Assembly: GCA_900544715.1 (NCBI GenBank)
Contig: UQWL01000013.1
Location: forward strand, 1 to 64,000
Direction of reading: 5' to 3'
From: an uncultured Oscillospiraceae bacterium
GTDB lineage: Bacteria > Bacillota > Clostridia > Oscillospirales > Acutalibacteraceae
DNA length: 64,000 nucleotides
The translations under genes and the position numbers were made by a program. Below the pieces are notes generated by a model that was given only the letters and a program-made list of their open reading frames with translations, made no database searches and was not told the origin of the DNA. Each line of letters begins with the position of its first letter. Positions within the stretch are counted from its first letter, which is position 1. Shown in pieces: positions 8,093 through 16,489 of this stretch.

Positions 8093-9364
8093 ATGTTTGT
8101 AGATGTTGCAAAGATCAAAATAGAAGCGGGTAACGGGGGCAACGGCGCCGTTTCCTTCCGCCGCGAAAAATATGTTGCGGCCGGCGGGCCGGACGGAGGA
8201 GACGGCGGCAAAGGTGGGGATATCGTTTTTCAGGTGGATGATCATCTCGTTACGCTTTCCGACTTTCGCTACAAAAAAAAGTATAAAGCGCCCAATGGGC
8301 AGGATGGCGGCCCGCGCCGGCGCAACGGCCGGAAAGGAGAGGATCTTGTCATCCGTGTGCCGCGCGGCACCGTGCTGCGCGAGGCGGAGACGGGCAAGGT
8401 GATGGCCGATCTCTCCTCCGACGAGCCGTTCGTTGCGGCAAAGGGTGGGCGCGGCGGCTGGGGCAACCCCCATTTTGCTACGGCAACCCGGCAGGCACCG
8501 CGCTTTGCAAAGGGCGGCACGCCCGGCGAGGAGTGGGAGCTTAGCATGGAGCTTAAGCTGCTTGCAGATGTGGGGCTGATCGGCTTCCCCAATGTGGGAA
8601 AATCAACGCTGGTTTCCGTGGTGAGCGAGGCAAAGCCGGTGATCGCGGATTACCATTTTACCACGCTGACCCCTGTGCTGGGCGTTGTGCGCATGGGCGA
8701 GGGCCAATCCTTCGTGATGGCGGATATCCCCGGCCTGATTGAAGGAGCGAGCGAAGGCGTAGGCCTTGGCCACGAGTTTCTGCGGCATGTGGAGCGGTGC
8801 AGGCTGCTGGTGCATATCGTTGATGTTTCCGGCAGCGAGGGGCGCGACCCCATTGAAGATTTTGAAAAAATCAACCAGGAGCTCGCCGCCTTCAATCCGG
8901 AGCTGGCACAGCGGCCCCAAATGGTAGCGGGCAATAAGTGCGATTTGGCGGAGGATGATCAGCTCGCTCGGTTTGAATCCTATATCCGCGGGAAGGGATA
9001 TGATTACTACCCGATGTCCGCCGCCATTTCCTATGGGACGAAAGAGCTTATCGACGCTGTGGCGGCGCGCCTGCACACGCTGCCGCCTGTAAAGCGCTAT
9101 GAGCGGGAGGAGATTCCTCTGGAAACGCTGGCGCAAAAGAAAAACAGCGGCTTTACCATCACGGAGCATGAGGGCGTGTATTTTGTGGAGGCCCCCTGGC
9201 TGATTCCAATCCTCAACCAGATCGACCCGGAGGATTATGAATCCCTGCAATATTTTGAGCGGGTGCTGCGCTCGAGCGGGATCATTGACGGGCTGGTGGA
9301 GCGCGGTGTCCGCGAGGGGGACACGGTGAATATTTACGATATTGAGTTTGATTATGTGCCGTAA
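8093..9364 (+). CDS. obg: GTPase Obg/CgtA
   Basis: An essential GTPase in 50S subunit assembly and stress signalling. The 423-aa protein has the glycine-rich Obg fold (1-158, with GNGGNG and GGDGGKGGD stretches), the G domain with G1 GFPNVGKST at 164-172 and G3 DIPGLIEGA, and the C-terminal OCT domain (about 345-423). The ATG at 8093 starts the family sequence MFVDVAKIK. An in-frame ATG at 8084 would add three residues and cannot be excluded. It is followed by mrnC, a pair seen in other Clostridia. Confidence 0.95.
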   Translation: MFVDVAKIKIEAGNGGNGAVSFRREKYVAAGGPDGGDGGKGGDIVFQVDDHLVTLSDFRYKKKYKAPNGQDGGPRRRNGRKGEDLVIRVPRGTVLREAETGKVMADLSSDEPFVAAKGGRGGWGNPHFATATRQAPRFAKGGTPGEEWELSMELKLLADVGLIGFPNVGKSTLVSVVSEAKPVIADYHFTTLTPVLGVVRMGEGQSFVMADIPGLIEGASEGVGLGHEFLRHVERCRLLVHIVDVSGSEGRDPIEDFEKINQELAAFNPELAQRPQMVAGNKCDLAEDDQLARFESYIRGKGYDYYPMSAAISYGTKELIDAVAARLHTLPPVKRYEREEIPLETLAQKKNSGFTITEHEGVYFVEAPWLIPILNQIDPEDYESLQYFERVLRSSGIIDGLVERGVREGDTVNIYDIEFDYVP

Positions 9365-9389
9365 GGCATCGGGAGAAGGGGCTGTTTGT

Positions 9390-9821
9390 TTGAATACCTT
9401 TTTAGATGGGGCATGCGATCCACGGCAGATGAGCCCGCTGACCCTTGCATTTTTGGGCGACGCCGTTTATGAGCTTTTCGTCCGGGAAAGCCTGGTGCGG
9501 GCGGCGAATCGCCCGGCCAACGCCCTGCACGGCCTGGCGGTGCGGCAGGTGAAAGCCTCGGCGCAGGCGCAGGCGGCTAGCAAATTGATGCCTTTGCTGG
9601 ATGCGGAGGAGCTGGCTGTTTATAAGCGGGGGCGCAACGCGCACCCTGGTCATATCCCCAAAAACGCATCCCATCGGGATTACCATGCAGCTACAGGATT
9701 TGAGGCGCTGGTGGGTTACCTTTATTTGCAGGGGCGGTTGGAGCGGCTGCGGGAGCTGTTCCGTTTCTTGCAGGCGGAGGGCATGGAGCCGGCGGCGCAA
9801 CCGGCTGATTCGGCTGTTTGA
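9390..9821 (+). CDS. mrnC: Mini-ribonuclease 3, 23S rRNA processing
   Basis: An RNase III catalytic domain without the double-stranded RNA-binding domain, which matures 23S rRNA in Firmicutes. The conserved motif LAFLGDAVYELFVRESL holds the catalytic acidic residue, and the second motif HRDYHAATGFEALVGYLYL ends the domain. A TTG at 9390 is preferred as start because GGGAGAAGGGG lies eight bases upstream and gives a normal-length protein of 143 aa. The ATG-type starts further upstream lie inside obg. Confidence 0.92.
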   Translation: MNTFLDGACDPRQMSPLTLAFLGDAVYELFVRESLVRAANRPANALHGLAVRQVKASAQAQAASKLMPLLDAEELAVYKRGRNAHPGHIPKNASHRDYHAATGFEALVGYLYLQGRLERLRELFRFLQAEGMEPAAQPADSAV

Positions 9822-9848
9822 ATCCAAAAACAGAGGAGGCAATATGGT

Positions 9849-10799
9849 ATGGATGATAAAAACGGAAAACAGGGGGAGGCCAGGGCGGCCCAAAACCAAA
9901 AGCCGGGGCCGCGTGAATTCGGCAGGCTCCGCAGGCGCGGCAGTGCGGTACGCGAAGGCGTGATCGACGTATTGATGTGGATCTTAGGGTGCCTGCTCTA
10001 TGCGGTGGCCATGAATGTGTTTAACGTGCCCAATCAGATTGCGCCCGGCGGGGTCAGCGGTATTGCAACGCTGCTCAACCACCTGTTCCACACGCCGATT
10101 GGCGTGATGGTGATGGCGATCAACGTGCCGATTTTCCTGATTGCGTGGAAGTTTCTGGGCTGGCGTTTCCTGCTCAATTCGATGATTGCGACAGTCTTGC
10201 TCTCTGTTTCGATTGATGTGACCGCCCTGTTTTTGCCGGCGTACCAGGGCGACCGCCTGCTGGCCGCCCTGTTTGGCGGCGTGCTCTCCGGCGCGGGCAT
10301 GGCGCTCATTTTCATCCGGGGCGCAACCACGGGCGGCGTGGATATCATCAGCCGCCTGCTGCGCAAAAAATGGCCGCATCTCCCGATGGGGAGGCTCATC
10401 ATGTTCTGCGACCTGGTAGTGGTTGTAATGGCATGGCTGGTTTACGGCAACATGGAAAGCGCGCTTTATGCCATGATCGTCATCTTTGTCAGTGGTCAGG
10501 TGATCGATTATATTATGTATGGCACAGGCAATGGCAAGATGCTCTTCGTCGTTACCACGTATGCAAAGGAGATCGCGGGCGCGGTTACCAAGGAGATGCA
10601 CCGCGGCGTGAGCATCCTCCCTGTGCGCGGGGGCTACACGGGCGAGGATAAAAATATGCTGATCTGCGCGGTGCGCAGCAGCGAGGTCGCACGCCTGAGC
10701 AGGATTATCCGGCGGATTGATCAAAACCCCTTTATCGTGGTGGCGGAGGCCGGCGAAATCCTCGGCGAGGGTTTCAAAACGGGGGAAGACCCCGTGTAA
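9849..10799 (+). CDS. YitT family membrane protein
   Basis: An integral membrane protein of the YitT family (DUF161 plus DUF2179), 316 aa. After a charged cytoplasmic N-terminus (1-35) come five or six hydrophobic segments between about 38 and 220, including the conserved NVPNQIAPGGVSGIATL and the GATTGGVDIISRLL motif. The C-terminal soluble DUF2179 domain (about 228-305) follows. Transport or signalling role is unknown. The start has GAGGAGG about 10 bases upstream. It follows mrnC by 27 bp and is closed by the 10846-10888 terminator. Confidence 0.9.
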   Translation: MDDKNGKQGEARAAQNQKPGPREFGRLRRRGSAVREGVIDVLMWILGCLLYAVAMNVFNVPNQIAPGGVSGIATLLNHLFHTPIGVMVMAINVPIFLIAWKFLGWRFLLNSMIATVLLSVSIDVTALFLPAYQGDRLLAALFGGVLSGAGMALIFIRGATTGGVDIISRLLRKKWPHLPMGRLIMFCDLVVVVMAWLVYGNMESALYAMIVIFVSGQVIDYIMYGTGNGKMLFVVTTYAKEIAGAVTKEMHRGVSILPVRGGYTGEDKNMLICAVRSSEVARLSRIIRRIDQNPFIVVAEAGEILGEGFKTGEDPV

Positions 10800-10845
10800 T
10801 AGAACCTGCATTTTGCAAAAATGCTGTTTTCCGCAGCAGGGCCAA

Positions 10846-10888
10846 GGGCACGATGGGAATGTTTCGTTTGCATCGTGCCCCTTTTTTG
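10846..10888 (+). terminator. Intrinsic terminator after the YitT gene
   Basis: Stem gggcacgatg (10846-10855) pairs perfectly with catcgtgccc (10871-10880), followed by a run of T residues from 10882. It ends the obg-mrnC-yitT transcript. Confidence 0.92.
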
Positions 10889-10928
10889 ATTGTTACCAAG
10901 TTGTAACCGTGCTGTAATAGGTCTGTTC

Positions 10929-10957
10929 TTGTCTCGGTCCGTCGGATATGCTATGAT
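10929..10957 (+). promoter_or_regulatory. Promoter of the polysaccharide deacetylase gene
   Basis: TTGTCT (10929-10934) and TATGAT (10952-10957) are 17 bp apart, with TGC before the -10. The coding start is 60 bp downstream. Confidence 0.65.
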
Positions 10958-11016
10958 GAAGCCGTGCTGCAAAATGCGGCGGATTGGCCGCAATGGAACG
11001 AAAGGGGGCTCTCAAG

Positions 11017-12012
11017 ATGGAGGGAAAGGGAAAACGGCTGGCCGCTACCGCTTGTGCCTTTACGCTGCTGTTTTGCATGGCGGTGGGTCTGGGCGTGCAC
11101 GGTGCGTTCCAATACCAGGAGGTCAAGCAGGAACGGCATCTTTCTGCGGGGAATAGCCTCAAACAGGCGCAAAAGGAAGAAGCGGCGCAGCCATCCCACC
11201 AGCGGGAGCCGGCAAAAAGCACCGCCGCGCCAGAGACGAAACAGCCGGTGATAACGCAGGAGAGCGAAACAGAGTGGGAAAGCGTGGTGTCCACCACGCA
11301 GACAACCGCTGTGGAGGTCGGGGCGCTATCCGAGCCCGCCGCGCAGCGCGGGCCCTCCCGCACACCGGCCAGCGTGCAAAACGATAAAAAGGTTTATCTC
11401 ACCTTTGACGACGGCCCCTCGCAAAACACATTGGAGATTTTGCGCATTTTGAAGGAACATAACGCCAAGGCCACTTTTTTTGTGGTCAATTCCAAATATA
11501 ATGCCTATATGAAGCAGATTGTGGAGAGCGGCAATGCGATTGCACTGCATACCTTCACGCACAATTATAAAACGATTTATCAATCCGAAGCAGCATATTT
11601 TGAAGATCTCCAAAAGATATCAGATGTGGTGAAACGGGAAACGGGTGTCGAGGCAAAGGTGATCCGTTTCCCCGGCGGCTCCAGCAATACCGTCAGCAGG
11701 CGCTATCAGAAAGGGATCATGACCCGCCTGACAAAGCAGGTGGAGGAGAAGGGGTACACCTACTTTGATTGGAACTGCTCCTCCGGAGACGCCAACGGCA
11801 ATGGAATCCCAGCCGCAAAACTGCTGCGGAATATTCAAGCGGAAACCAAGCATATGAACGGGCATATTGTGGTGCTGATGCATGATTCGCAGGCGAAAAC
11901 AACAACAGTGGAAGCCCTGCCTGAAATTTTAACGTATTTTGAGAGCAAGGGATTTACGTTTGAAGTGCTCACACCAGAAACACCTGATGTGCACCATGGG
12001 GTTAATAATTGA
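11017..12012 (+). CDS. Membrane-anchored polysaccharide deacetylase (NodB homology domain)
   Basis: A carbohydrate esterase family 4 enzyme, probably acting on peptidoglycan or another surface glycan. Of 331 aa, residues about 7-30 form a membrane anchor or uncleaved signal. A Ser/Thr/Gln-rich linker runs to about 120, then the NodB domain begins with the metal motif TFDDGPS (about 128-134). The second motif HTFTHN supplies the metal-binding histidines and RFPGGSSN forms the active-site groove. The ATG at 11017 was chosen because AAAGGGGG lies eight bases upstream; earlier in-frame starts at 10984 (TTG) and 10993 are less well placed. It is a single-gene unit with its own promoter and terminator. 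Confidence 0.92.
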   Translation: MEGKGKRLAATACAFTLLFCMAVGLGVHGAFQYQEVKQERHLSAGNSLKQAQKEEAAQPSHQREPAKSTAAPETKQPVITQESETEWESVVSTTQTTAVEVGALSEPAAQRGPSRTPASVQNDKKVYLTFDDGPSQNTLEILRILKEHNAKATFFVVNSKYNAYMKQIVESGNAIALHTFTHNYKTIYQSEAAYFEDLQKISDVVKRETGVEAKVIRFPGGSSNTVSRRYQKGIMTRLTKQVEEKGYTYFDWNCSSGDANGNGIPAAKLLRNIQAETKHMNGHIVVLMHDSQAKTTTVEALPEILTYFESKGFTFEVLTPETPDVHHGVNN

Positions 12013-12060
12013 AAATGGCAGGGCGGCATGTTTTTTGACGGATGGTTCGGATGCGTGCCA

Positions 12061-12104
12061 AGGGGCTATTGCAAAATGCTTTGCATTTTGCAATAGCCCC
12101 TTTC
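12061..12104 (+). terminator. Strong terminator, GTTGCAAAATG-type family
   Basis: An 18-bp perfect stem (12062-12079 with 12083-12100) has a three-base loop and a short T run. Its core ATTGCAAAATGC/GCATTTTGCAAT recurs in several other terminators of the window. Confidence 0.9.
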
Positions 12105-12665
12105 AGCCTGTCGAAAAAGTTATCTCATTTCATCAGCGTGTACAAAGATGGTTCAAGAAAATTTTTTAAAAGTATTTTCTGCAATGCTTACGGTTGTAAA
12201 TTACTTTGATAAAAATAAAAGCCGAGCTTGCGCTCAGGCCGCGCAGGCAAGAAAAAGGGGCGAAATGAACGCCTGCGTTCACTTTTTGCACAGGCACTTC
12301 GGCAGCGGAAAGTGCTGATACACGTTGAAACCCGTTCGGCGAGACGCCCAAAAACTCGCTGTGCTTGCGAAGCAAGCGCATACCCACAGGCGCTCAAACC
12401 ATTTAGGCGCTCGTTTGATCGCTCCTTACGCATTGCGTAGCAGTCAAATCCCCTCACGAGCCACGCAATTAGATTCTGCAAATGCTGCCTTGGCCTTCCG
12501 CCAGTGTTCTGTGCCGCAAACAGACGCTGGTTACGTAGGAAATTCGCAACGAGGTTTTTGTGCACTTTTTGCTTCGGTTTGACTTTTTGACAAACTAAGA
12601 GGCTGTTGCAAAACAGCCCCTATGAATATATTTGTTTTGTATGCGAAAGCTGATAGAAAGGTGTT
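12105..12665. other. Gene-free region with repeat remnants
   Basis: About 560 bp without a credible gene; open frames on both strands have poor starts and no family features. Bases 12193-12247 are about 80 percent identical to part of the palindromic element at 52251-52508. Small hairpins occur at cttgcgaagcaag and tacgcattgcgta. A short ggctgtt/aacagcc hairpin near 12602-12620 may end the MATE gene on the minus strand. Confidence 0.6.
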
Positions 12666-14024
12666 TTAGATCACCCGGAGCTCCTTCCATTTTCCCCGTG
12701 CAAAGCGGATCGTAAACACAATGGAGCGCACGAGCCAATCAATATACATGGCCATCCAAACGCCCATCAGGCCCATTTTTGCCGCACCGCCGAGCAGGTA
12801 GCTGAAGCCGATGCGGAACACCCACATCGAAACCATGGATACGATCATGGTAAACCGGGCGTCGCCCGCGGCGCGCAGCGCATTCGGCAGCGAGAAGGAG
12901 AGCGGCCAGATGAGGATGGAAGCGACTGTAAAGGTGTAGAGCACCGCGCGCGCATCCGCAGCCGCCGTAGCACTGAGGTGGAAAAGCCCCACCAGCGGGC
13001 CGGCCACCAGAAAAACGGCAATATTTAAAATGCCCATCATGCCATAGGTAAGCCACAAAAGCTTGCGGGTGTAATAAACCGCCTGCTCGTAATCCCGCCC
13101 ACCAACGCACTGGCCGACCACTGTGGTGAGCCCAAGCTGGATCGCCGTGCCGGGCGTATTGATAAAGGAGGCGATCGTGTTGGCAATGGCGTTTGCCGCA
13201 ATGGCAGAGGTGCCAAAGGTGGCCACTAGCCCCTGTACGATCAGCTTACCGATCTGAAACATCCCGTTTTCCACGCCGTTGGGCACGCCGATTTTGAGGA
13301 TCCGCCGGATCATATCAAAATGCAGCTCCGGCTTCCATACCTTCTCGATATGGATCGAATTATTTTTGTGGCAGATGAGCACGAGCATGATCACGGCCGC
13401 CATCGCGCGAGAGACGAGGGAAGCGGTTGCCGCGCCCGCCACGCCCCAATGGAAGCCATAGATCAGCACAGCGTTGCCGCCGATGTTGACGACGTTCATC
13501 AGAAAGGAGACGAGCGTGGAAACCTTGCTGTTGCCCATGGAGCGGAAAAGCGCCGCCCCCGCGTTATAAACGGCCAGGAAGGGGTAGGAAACCGCGGAGA
13601 GCTGAAAATAGACGATCGCGTTTTCCATGACCGCGGGATCAATATTCCCGAAAATCAGCCGCAGCAGGGCGCGATGAAAGATCAATGCCGCCGCCATAAT
13701 GAGCGTAGCAAGGGCGGTGGTGGCATAGAGCAGCTGCTTTGCCGCAATGCAGGCATTTTTGTGCTCCTGCCGCCCAAGATACTGTGCTGTGACGATTGCA
13801 CCGCCGGAAGCAAGCGCGGAGAACACCTGAATAAACAGGATATTGATAGAATCCACCAGGGAGATCCCCGACACAGCGGCTTCCCCCACGCTCGTGACCA
13901 TGACGGTATCCGCCATACCGATCGTAACAGCCAAAAGCTGCTCAATCACGAGCGGGATCAGCAGCCGCACGAGCGCCCGGCTGGAAAAAAACAGCGGACG
14001 ATCAAACTGGCGATTCTGACGCAT
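12666..14024 (-). CDS. MATE family efflux transporter
   Basis: A twelve-helix multidrug and toxin extrusion exporter of the NorM/DinF type, usually driven by Na+ or H+. The protein has 452 aa, the family's usual length, with two homologous six-helix halves. Recognisable segments are PLVIEQLLAVTIGMADTVMV in helix 1 and NALRAAGDARF near the end of the second half. The ATG at 14024 begins the family sequence; the longer frame to 14249 adds 75 residues without membrane or family character. A GC-rich 14-bp hairpin lies 37 bp upstream of the start. Substrate cannot be told from sequence. Confidence 0.94.
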   Translation of the reverse strand: MRQNRQFDRPLFFSSRALVRLLIPLVIEQLLAVTIGMADTVMVTSVGEAAVSGISLVDSINILFIQVFSALASGGAIVTAQYLGRQEHKNACIAAKQLLYATTALATLIMAAALIFHRALLRLIFGNIDPAVMENAIVYFQLSAVSYPFLAVYNAGAALFRSMGNSKVSTLVSFLMNVVNIGGNAVLIYGFHWGVAGAATASLVSRAMAAVIMLVLICHKNNSIHIEKVWKPELHFDMIRRILKIGVPNGVENGMFQIGKLIVQGLVATFGTSAIAANAIANTIASFINTPGTAIQLGLTTVVGQCVGGRDYEQAVYYTRKLLWLTYGMMGILNIAVFLVAGPLVGLFHLSATAAADARAVLYTFTVASILIWPLSFSLPNALRAAGDARFTMIVSMVSMWVFRIGFSYLLGGAAKMGLMGVWMAMYIDWLVRSIVFTIRFARGKWKELRVI

Positions 14025-14060
14025 CCTGCATTGCCCCCTTACCAATGGTTTAGAAGAGAT

Positions 14061-14101
14061 CCCTCCGCCGCCGGAGCAAGCATGCTGCCGGCGGCGGAGG
14101 G
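14061..14101 (-). other. Strong GC-rich hairpin in the MATE gene leader
   Basis: A perfect 14-bp stem (14061-14074 with 14088-14101) encloses a 13-base loop that itself contains agcatgct. There is no T run on either side, so it is not an ordinary terminator. The rest of 14025-14478 holds no gene, only the divergent leaders. Confidence 0.7.
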
Positions 14102-14478
14102 GGTCTGTGATTATCATAGCACCTGCTGGGGACCATTGCAAGAAGCGGGCGGCAGTTTCGGCAGATTCCCCTTGTTTGCCTGTCCATTCAGGCGCTCTTT
14201 TATCCGTTCTGCCCGGAGAAACCCAGTGGGATAAGAAAGAGACACACACTGTATGATTGACAAAGATTTGCCATGCATCTTATAATGGAAAACAGGCCGC
14301 CCGGTTACAAAGATGCGATTGCCAAAAGAGAGGCCGGGTGCTCCTTCTGGAGATAAACGGGAATCCGGCAATGCATATGCCGGGCAATCATCCGTTTGTA
14401 AAGAATTTTTAACTGTACGAAAGGGTAAGCAGGTGGTAAGATAATGCAGATATTATTAGCAGCGCGGGAGAGATTTTT

Positions 14479-14940
14479 ATGGGCCGCCTGAGCCGCACGG
14501 AAGCAGCCGTCATCGCAGCGGGGCTTTTGCTGGCGGCCGCATTGATTCTATACCATGCGTTTGACGCGCAGCCGCTTGATCCCGTGATCGAAACTTTTTT
14601 CGCATCCAGCACATTTGCTGCGGCGGAGCCGGCCGCTGCTGCGCCCGCTACAGAACAAACGCCACCCGCTTCCTGGGCGGAGGCTCCTCAACAGCGGGAG
14701 ACGCGGGCAGAACCATCCAAGGCAGCGACCACTGGGCAGCAGCGGTCCGGCCCGGTCAACCTGAATACAGCCACGCGGGAAGAGCTGATGACCCTCAGCG
14801 GAATTGGTGAGGTCAAGGCCGACGCCATCATCGCTTACCGAACGGAAAACGGCGCGTTTCAATCGGTGGAGCAGCTTTTGGAGGTATCCGGCATTGGCGA
14901 AAAGACGCTCGAAAAACTGCGGGCGCAGGTTTGCGTGTGA
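14479..14940 (+). CDS. ComEA-like helix-hairpin-helix protein
   Basis: A 153-aa protein with one N-terminal membrane helix (about 8-27), an Ala/Pro/Glu-rich linker, and a C-terminal ComEA-type double helix-hairpin-helix domain (about 90-153). Signature elements are VNLNTATREELMTLSGIGEV and LLEVSGIGEKTLEKLR. ComEA binds incoming DNA at the membrane during transformation. This one lacks the extra SLBB domain of Bacillus ComEA, and no comEC lies nearby, so a role in DNA uptake is only an inference. The start has GGGAGAG upstream. Confidence 0.88.
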   Translation: MGRLSRTEAAVIAAGLLLAAALILYHAFDAQPLDPVIETFFASSTFAAAEPAAAAPATEQTPPASWAEAPQQRETRAEPSKAATTGQQRSGPVNLNTATREELMTLSGIGEVKADAIIAYRTENGAFQSVEQLLEVSGIGEKTLEKLRAQVCV

Positions 14941-15055
14941 ATTTTTGGCGGATGCTGCAACTTTCCGCTGTCCCTATTCATCTAAAGATGGTACCCTTTG
15001 CTCTTGCCGGATTGTTGCGCCCGGCTAACCTGACATCAAAAATGGGGGGATTGTA

Positions 15056-16471
15056 TTGGTCTTTTCCAGCTTGAATTTTATGTATCTGTTTCTGCCGGTC
15101 TGCCTGCTGCTGTATTTTATCCTGCGTAGCATAAAAGCGCGTAACTATTTGCTGCTGGCGATGTCCCTGCTCTTTTATGCATGGGGCGAGCCCAAGTGGA
15201 TCATTCTGATGATTGTGACGACGCTCATCGACTATGGCGCTGGCCTGCTGGTGGACAAATACCGCGGGCAGAAGCTCGCAAAATGGGCACTGGCCGGTTC
15301 GGTTGTGATTACGCTCTCGTTTTTGGCAGTGTTCAAATATTTGGGCTTTTTCAATCAGAATCTTAATCAGATCTTTGGCGCGGAGCTGCCCACCCAAATC
15401 TTTAACCTGCCGATCGGTATCTCGTTTTATACCTTCCAGGCGATCACCTATGTGGTGGATGTTTATCGCGGCAAGGCACAGGTGCAGCGCTCTTATGCAA
15501 ACCTGCTGCTCTATGTTGCGCTCTTCCCGCAGCTGATTGCCGGGCCGATCGTGCGCTATACGGATATTGCCGCGCAGCTGGAGAACCGCGAAACGACGTT
15601 ACCGGGTTTTTCCAAAGGCATTACACGCTTTGTGACGGGCCTTGGCAAGAAGGTTCTGCTTGCCAATATCGCGGGCCAGGTTGCAACGAGCCTGATCGGC
15701 GGGGATTTGTCGCAGGCATCCGTGCTCGGCGCATGGCTGGGCATTTTCGCCTATACGTTTCAGATTTATTTTGATTTTTCCGGATACTCCGATATGGCGA
15801 TCGGGCTTGGGCACATGTTCGGCTTCACCTATGTTGAAAATTTCAATTACCCCTATATTTCCAAATCCATCACGGAATTCTGGCGCCGCTGGCATATCAG
15901 CCTGAGCACCTTTTTCCGCGATTATGTTTATATCCCGCTGGGCGGCAACCGCAGGCACCAGCTGCGCAATATGTTTATCGTATGGGCGCTGACAGGGCTG
16001 TGGCACGGCGCAAGCTGGAATTTCGTCCTCTGGGGGCTGTATTACTTTGTTTTCCTGGCAATTGAAAAGCTGTTCCTCGGCAAGTTCCTGGAAAAACTGC
16101 CCGCTGTGGTGGGGCATGTTTACGCGCTGTTTATTATCGTTGTCGGCTGGGTGTTTTTCTATTTTGACGACGTATCCCGCCTCGGGCAGATGCTGAAGCT
16201 TATGTTTGGCTTCAGCGGGCAGGCGGGCGTGCTGCCAACGGATACGGTTTTGTTGAAAAACCATCTTGTGTTTTTCCTTGTGGCGATCATCGCCTGCATC
16301 CCGGTTTCCAAGCTCGTCAAGGCGCTGCTGATCCGGTTTTCCCGCAGGGGAACCGCGCAGGAGGCAATTGCAGGCGCGGTAGGGATCGTTTACGACGTAG
16401 CGCTGCTGTTCTTTTCCACTGCCGCGCTGGTGGGGGCAAGCTACAATCCGTTCCTCTATTTCCGATTTTAA
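15056..16471 (+). CDS. MBOAT family O-acyltransferase (AlgI-like)
   Basis: A polytopic membrane protein of 471 aa in the AlgI/DltB branch of membrane-bound O-acyltransferases, which moves acyl groups across the membrane to a surface polymer. It has about ten hydrophobic segments and the conserved SITEFWRRWHISLSTFFRDY block followed by LTGLWHGASWNFVLWG, which contains the catalytic histidine. The TTG at 15056 is taken as start because AlgI proteins begin with VFSSLxF and GGGGGGA lies seven bases upstream. It is followed by a DHHW protein, its usual periplasmic or extracellular partner. Confidence 0.93.
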   Translation: MVFSSLNFMYLFLPVCLLLYFILRSIKARNYLLLAMSLLFYAWGEPKWIILMIVTTLIDYGAGLLVDKYRGQKLAKWALAGSVVITLSFLAVFKYLGFFNQNLNQIFGAELPTQIFNLPIGISFYTFQAITYVVDVYRGKAQVQRSYANLLLYVALFPQLIAGPIVRYTDIAAQLENRETTLPGFSKGITRFVTGLGKKVLLANIAGQVATSLIGGDLSQASVLGAWLGIFAYTFQIYFDFSGYSDMAIGLGHMFGFTYVENFNYPYISKSITEFWRRWHISLSTFFRDYVYIPLGGNRRHQLRNMFIVWALTGLWHGASWNFVLWGLYYFVFLAIEKLFLGKFLEKLPAVVGHVYALFIIVVGWVFFYFDDVSRLGQMLKLMFGFSGQAGVLPTDTVLLKNHLVFFLVAIIACIPVSKLVKALLIRFSRRGTAQEAIAGAVGIVYDVALLFFSTAALVGASYNPFLYFRF

Positions 16472-16489
16472 GCAAGGGAGGCAGGCTGC

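Noticed and set aside
12188..12565. Open reading frames on both strands in the 12.1-12.6 kb gap
   Set aside because: They have no ribosome binding site, arginine/cysteine-rich random composition and lie in a repeat remnant with hairpins.
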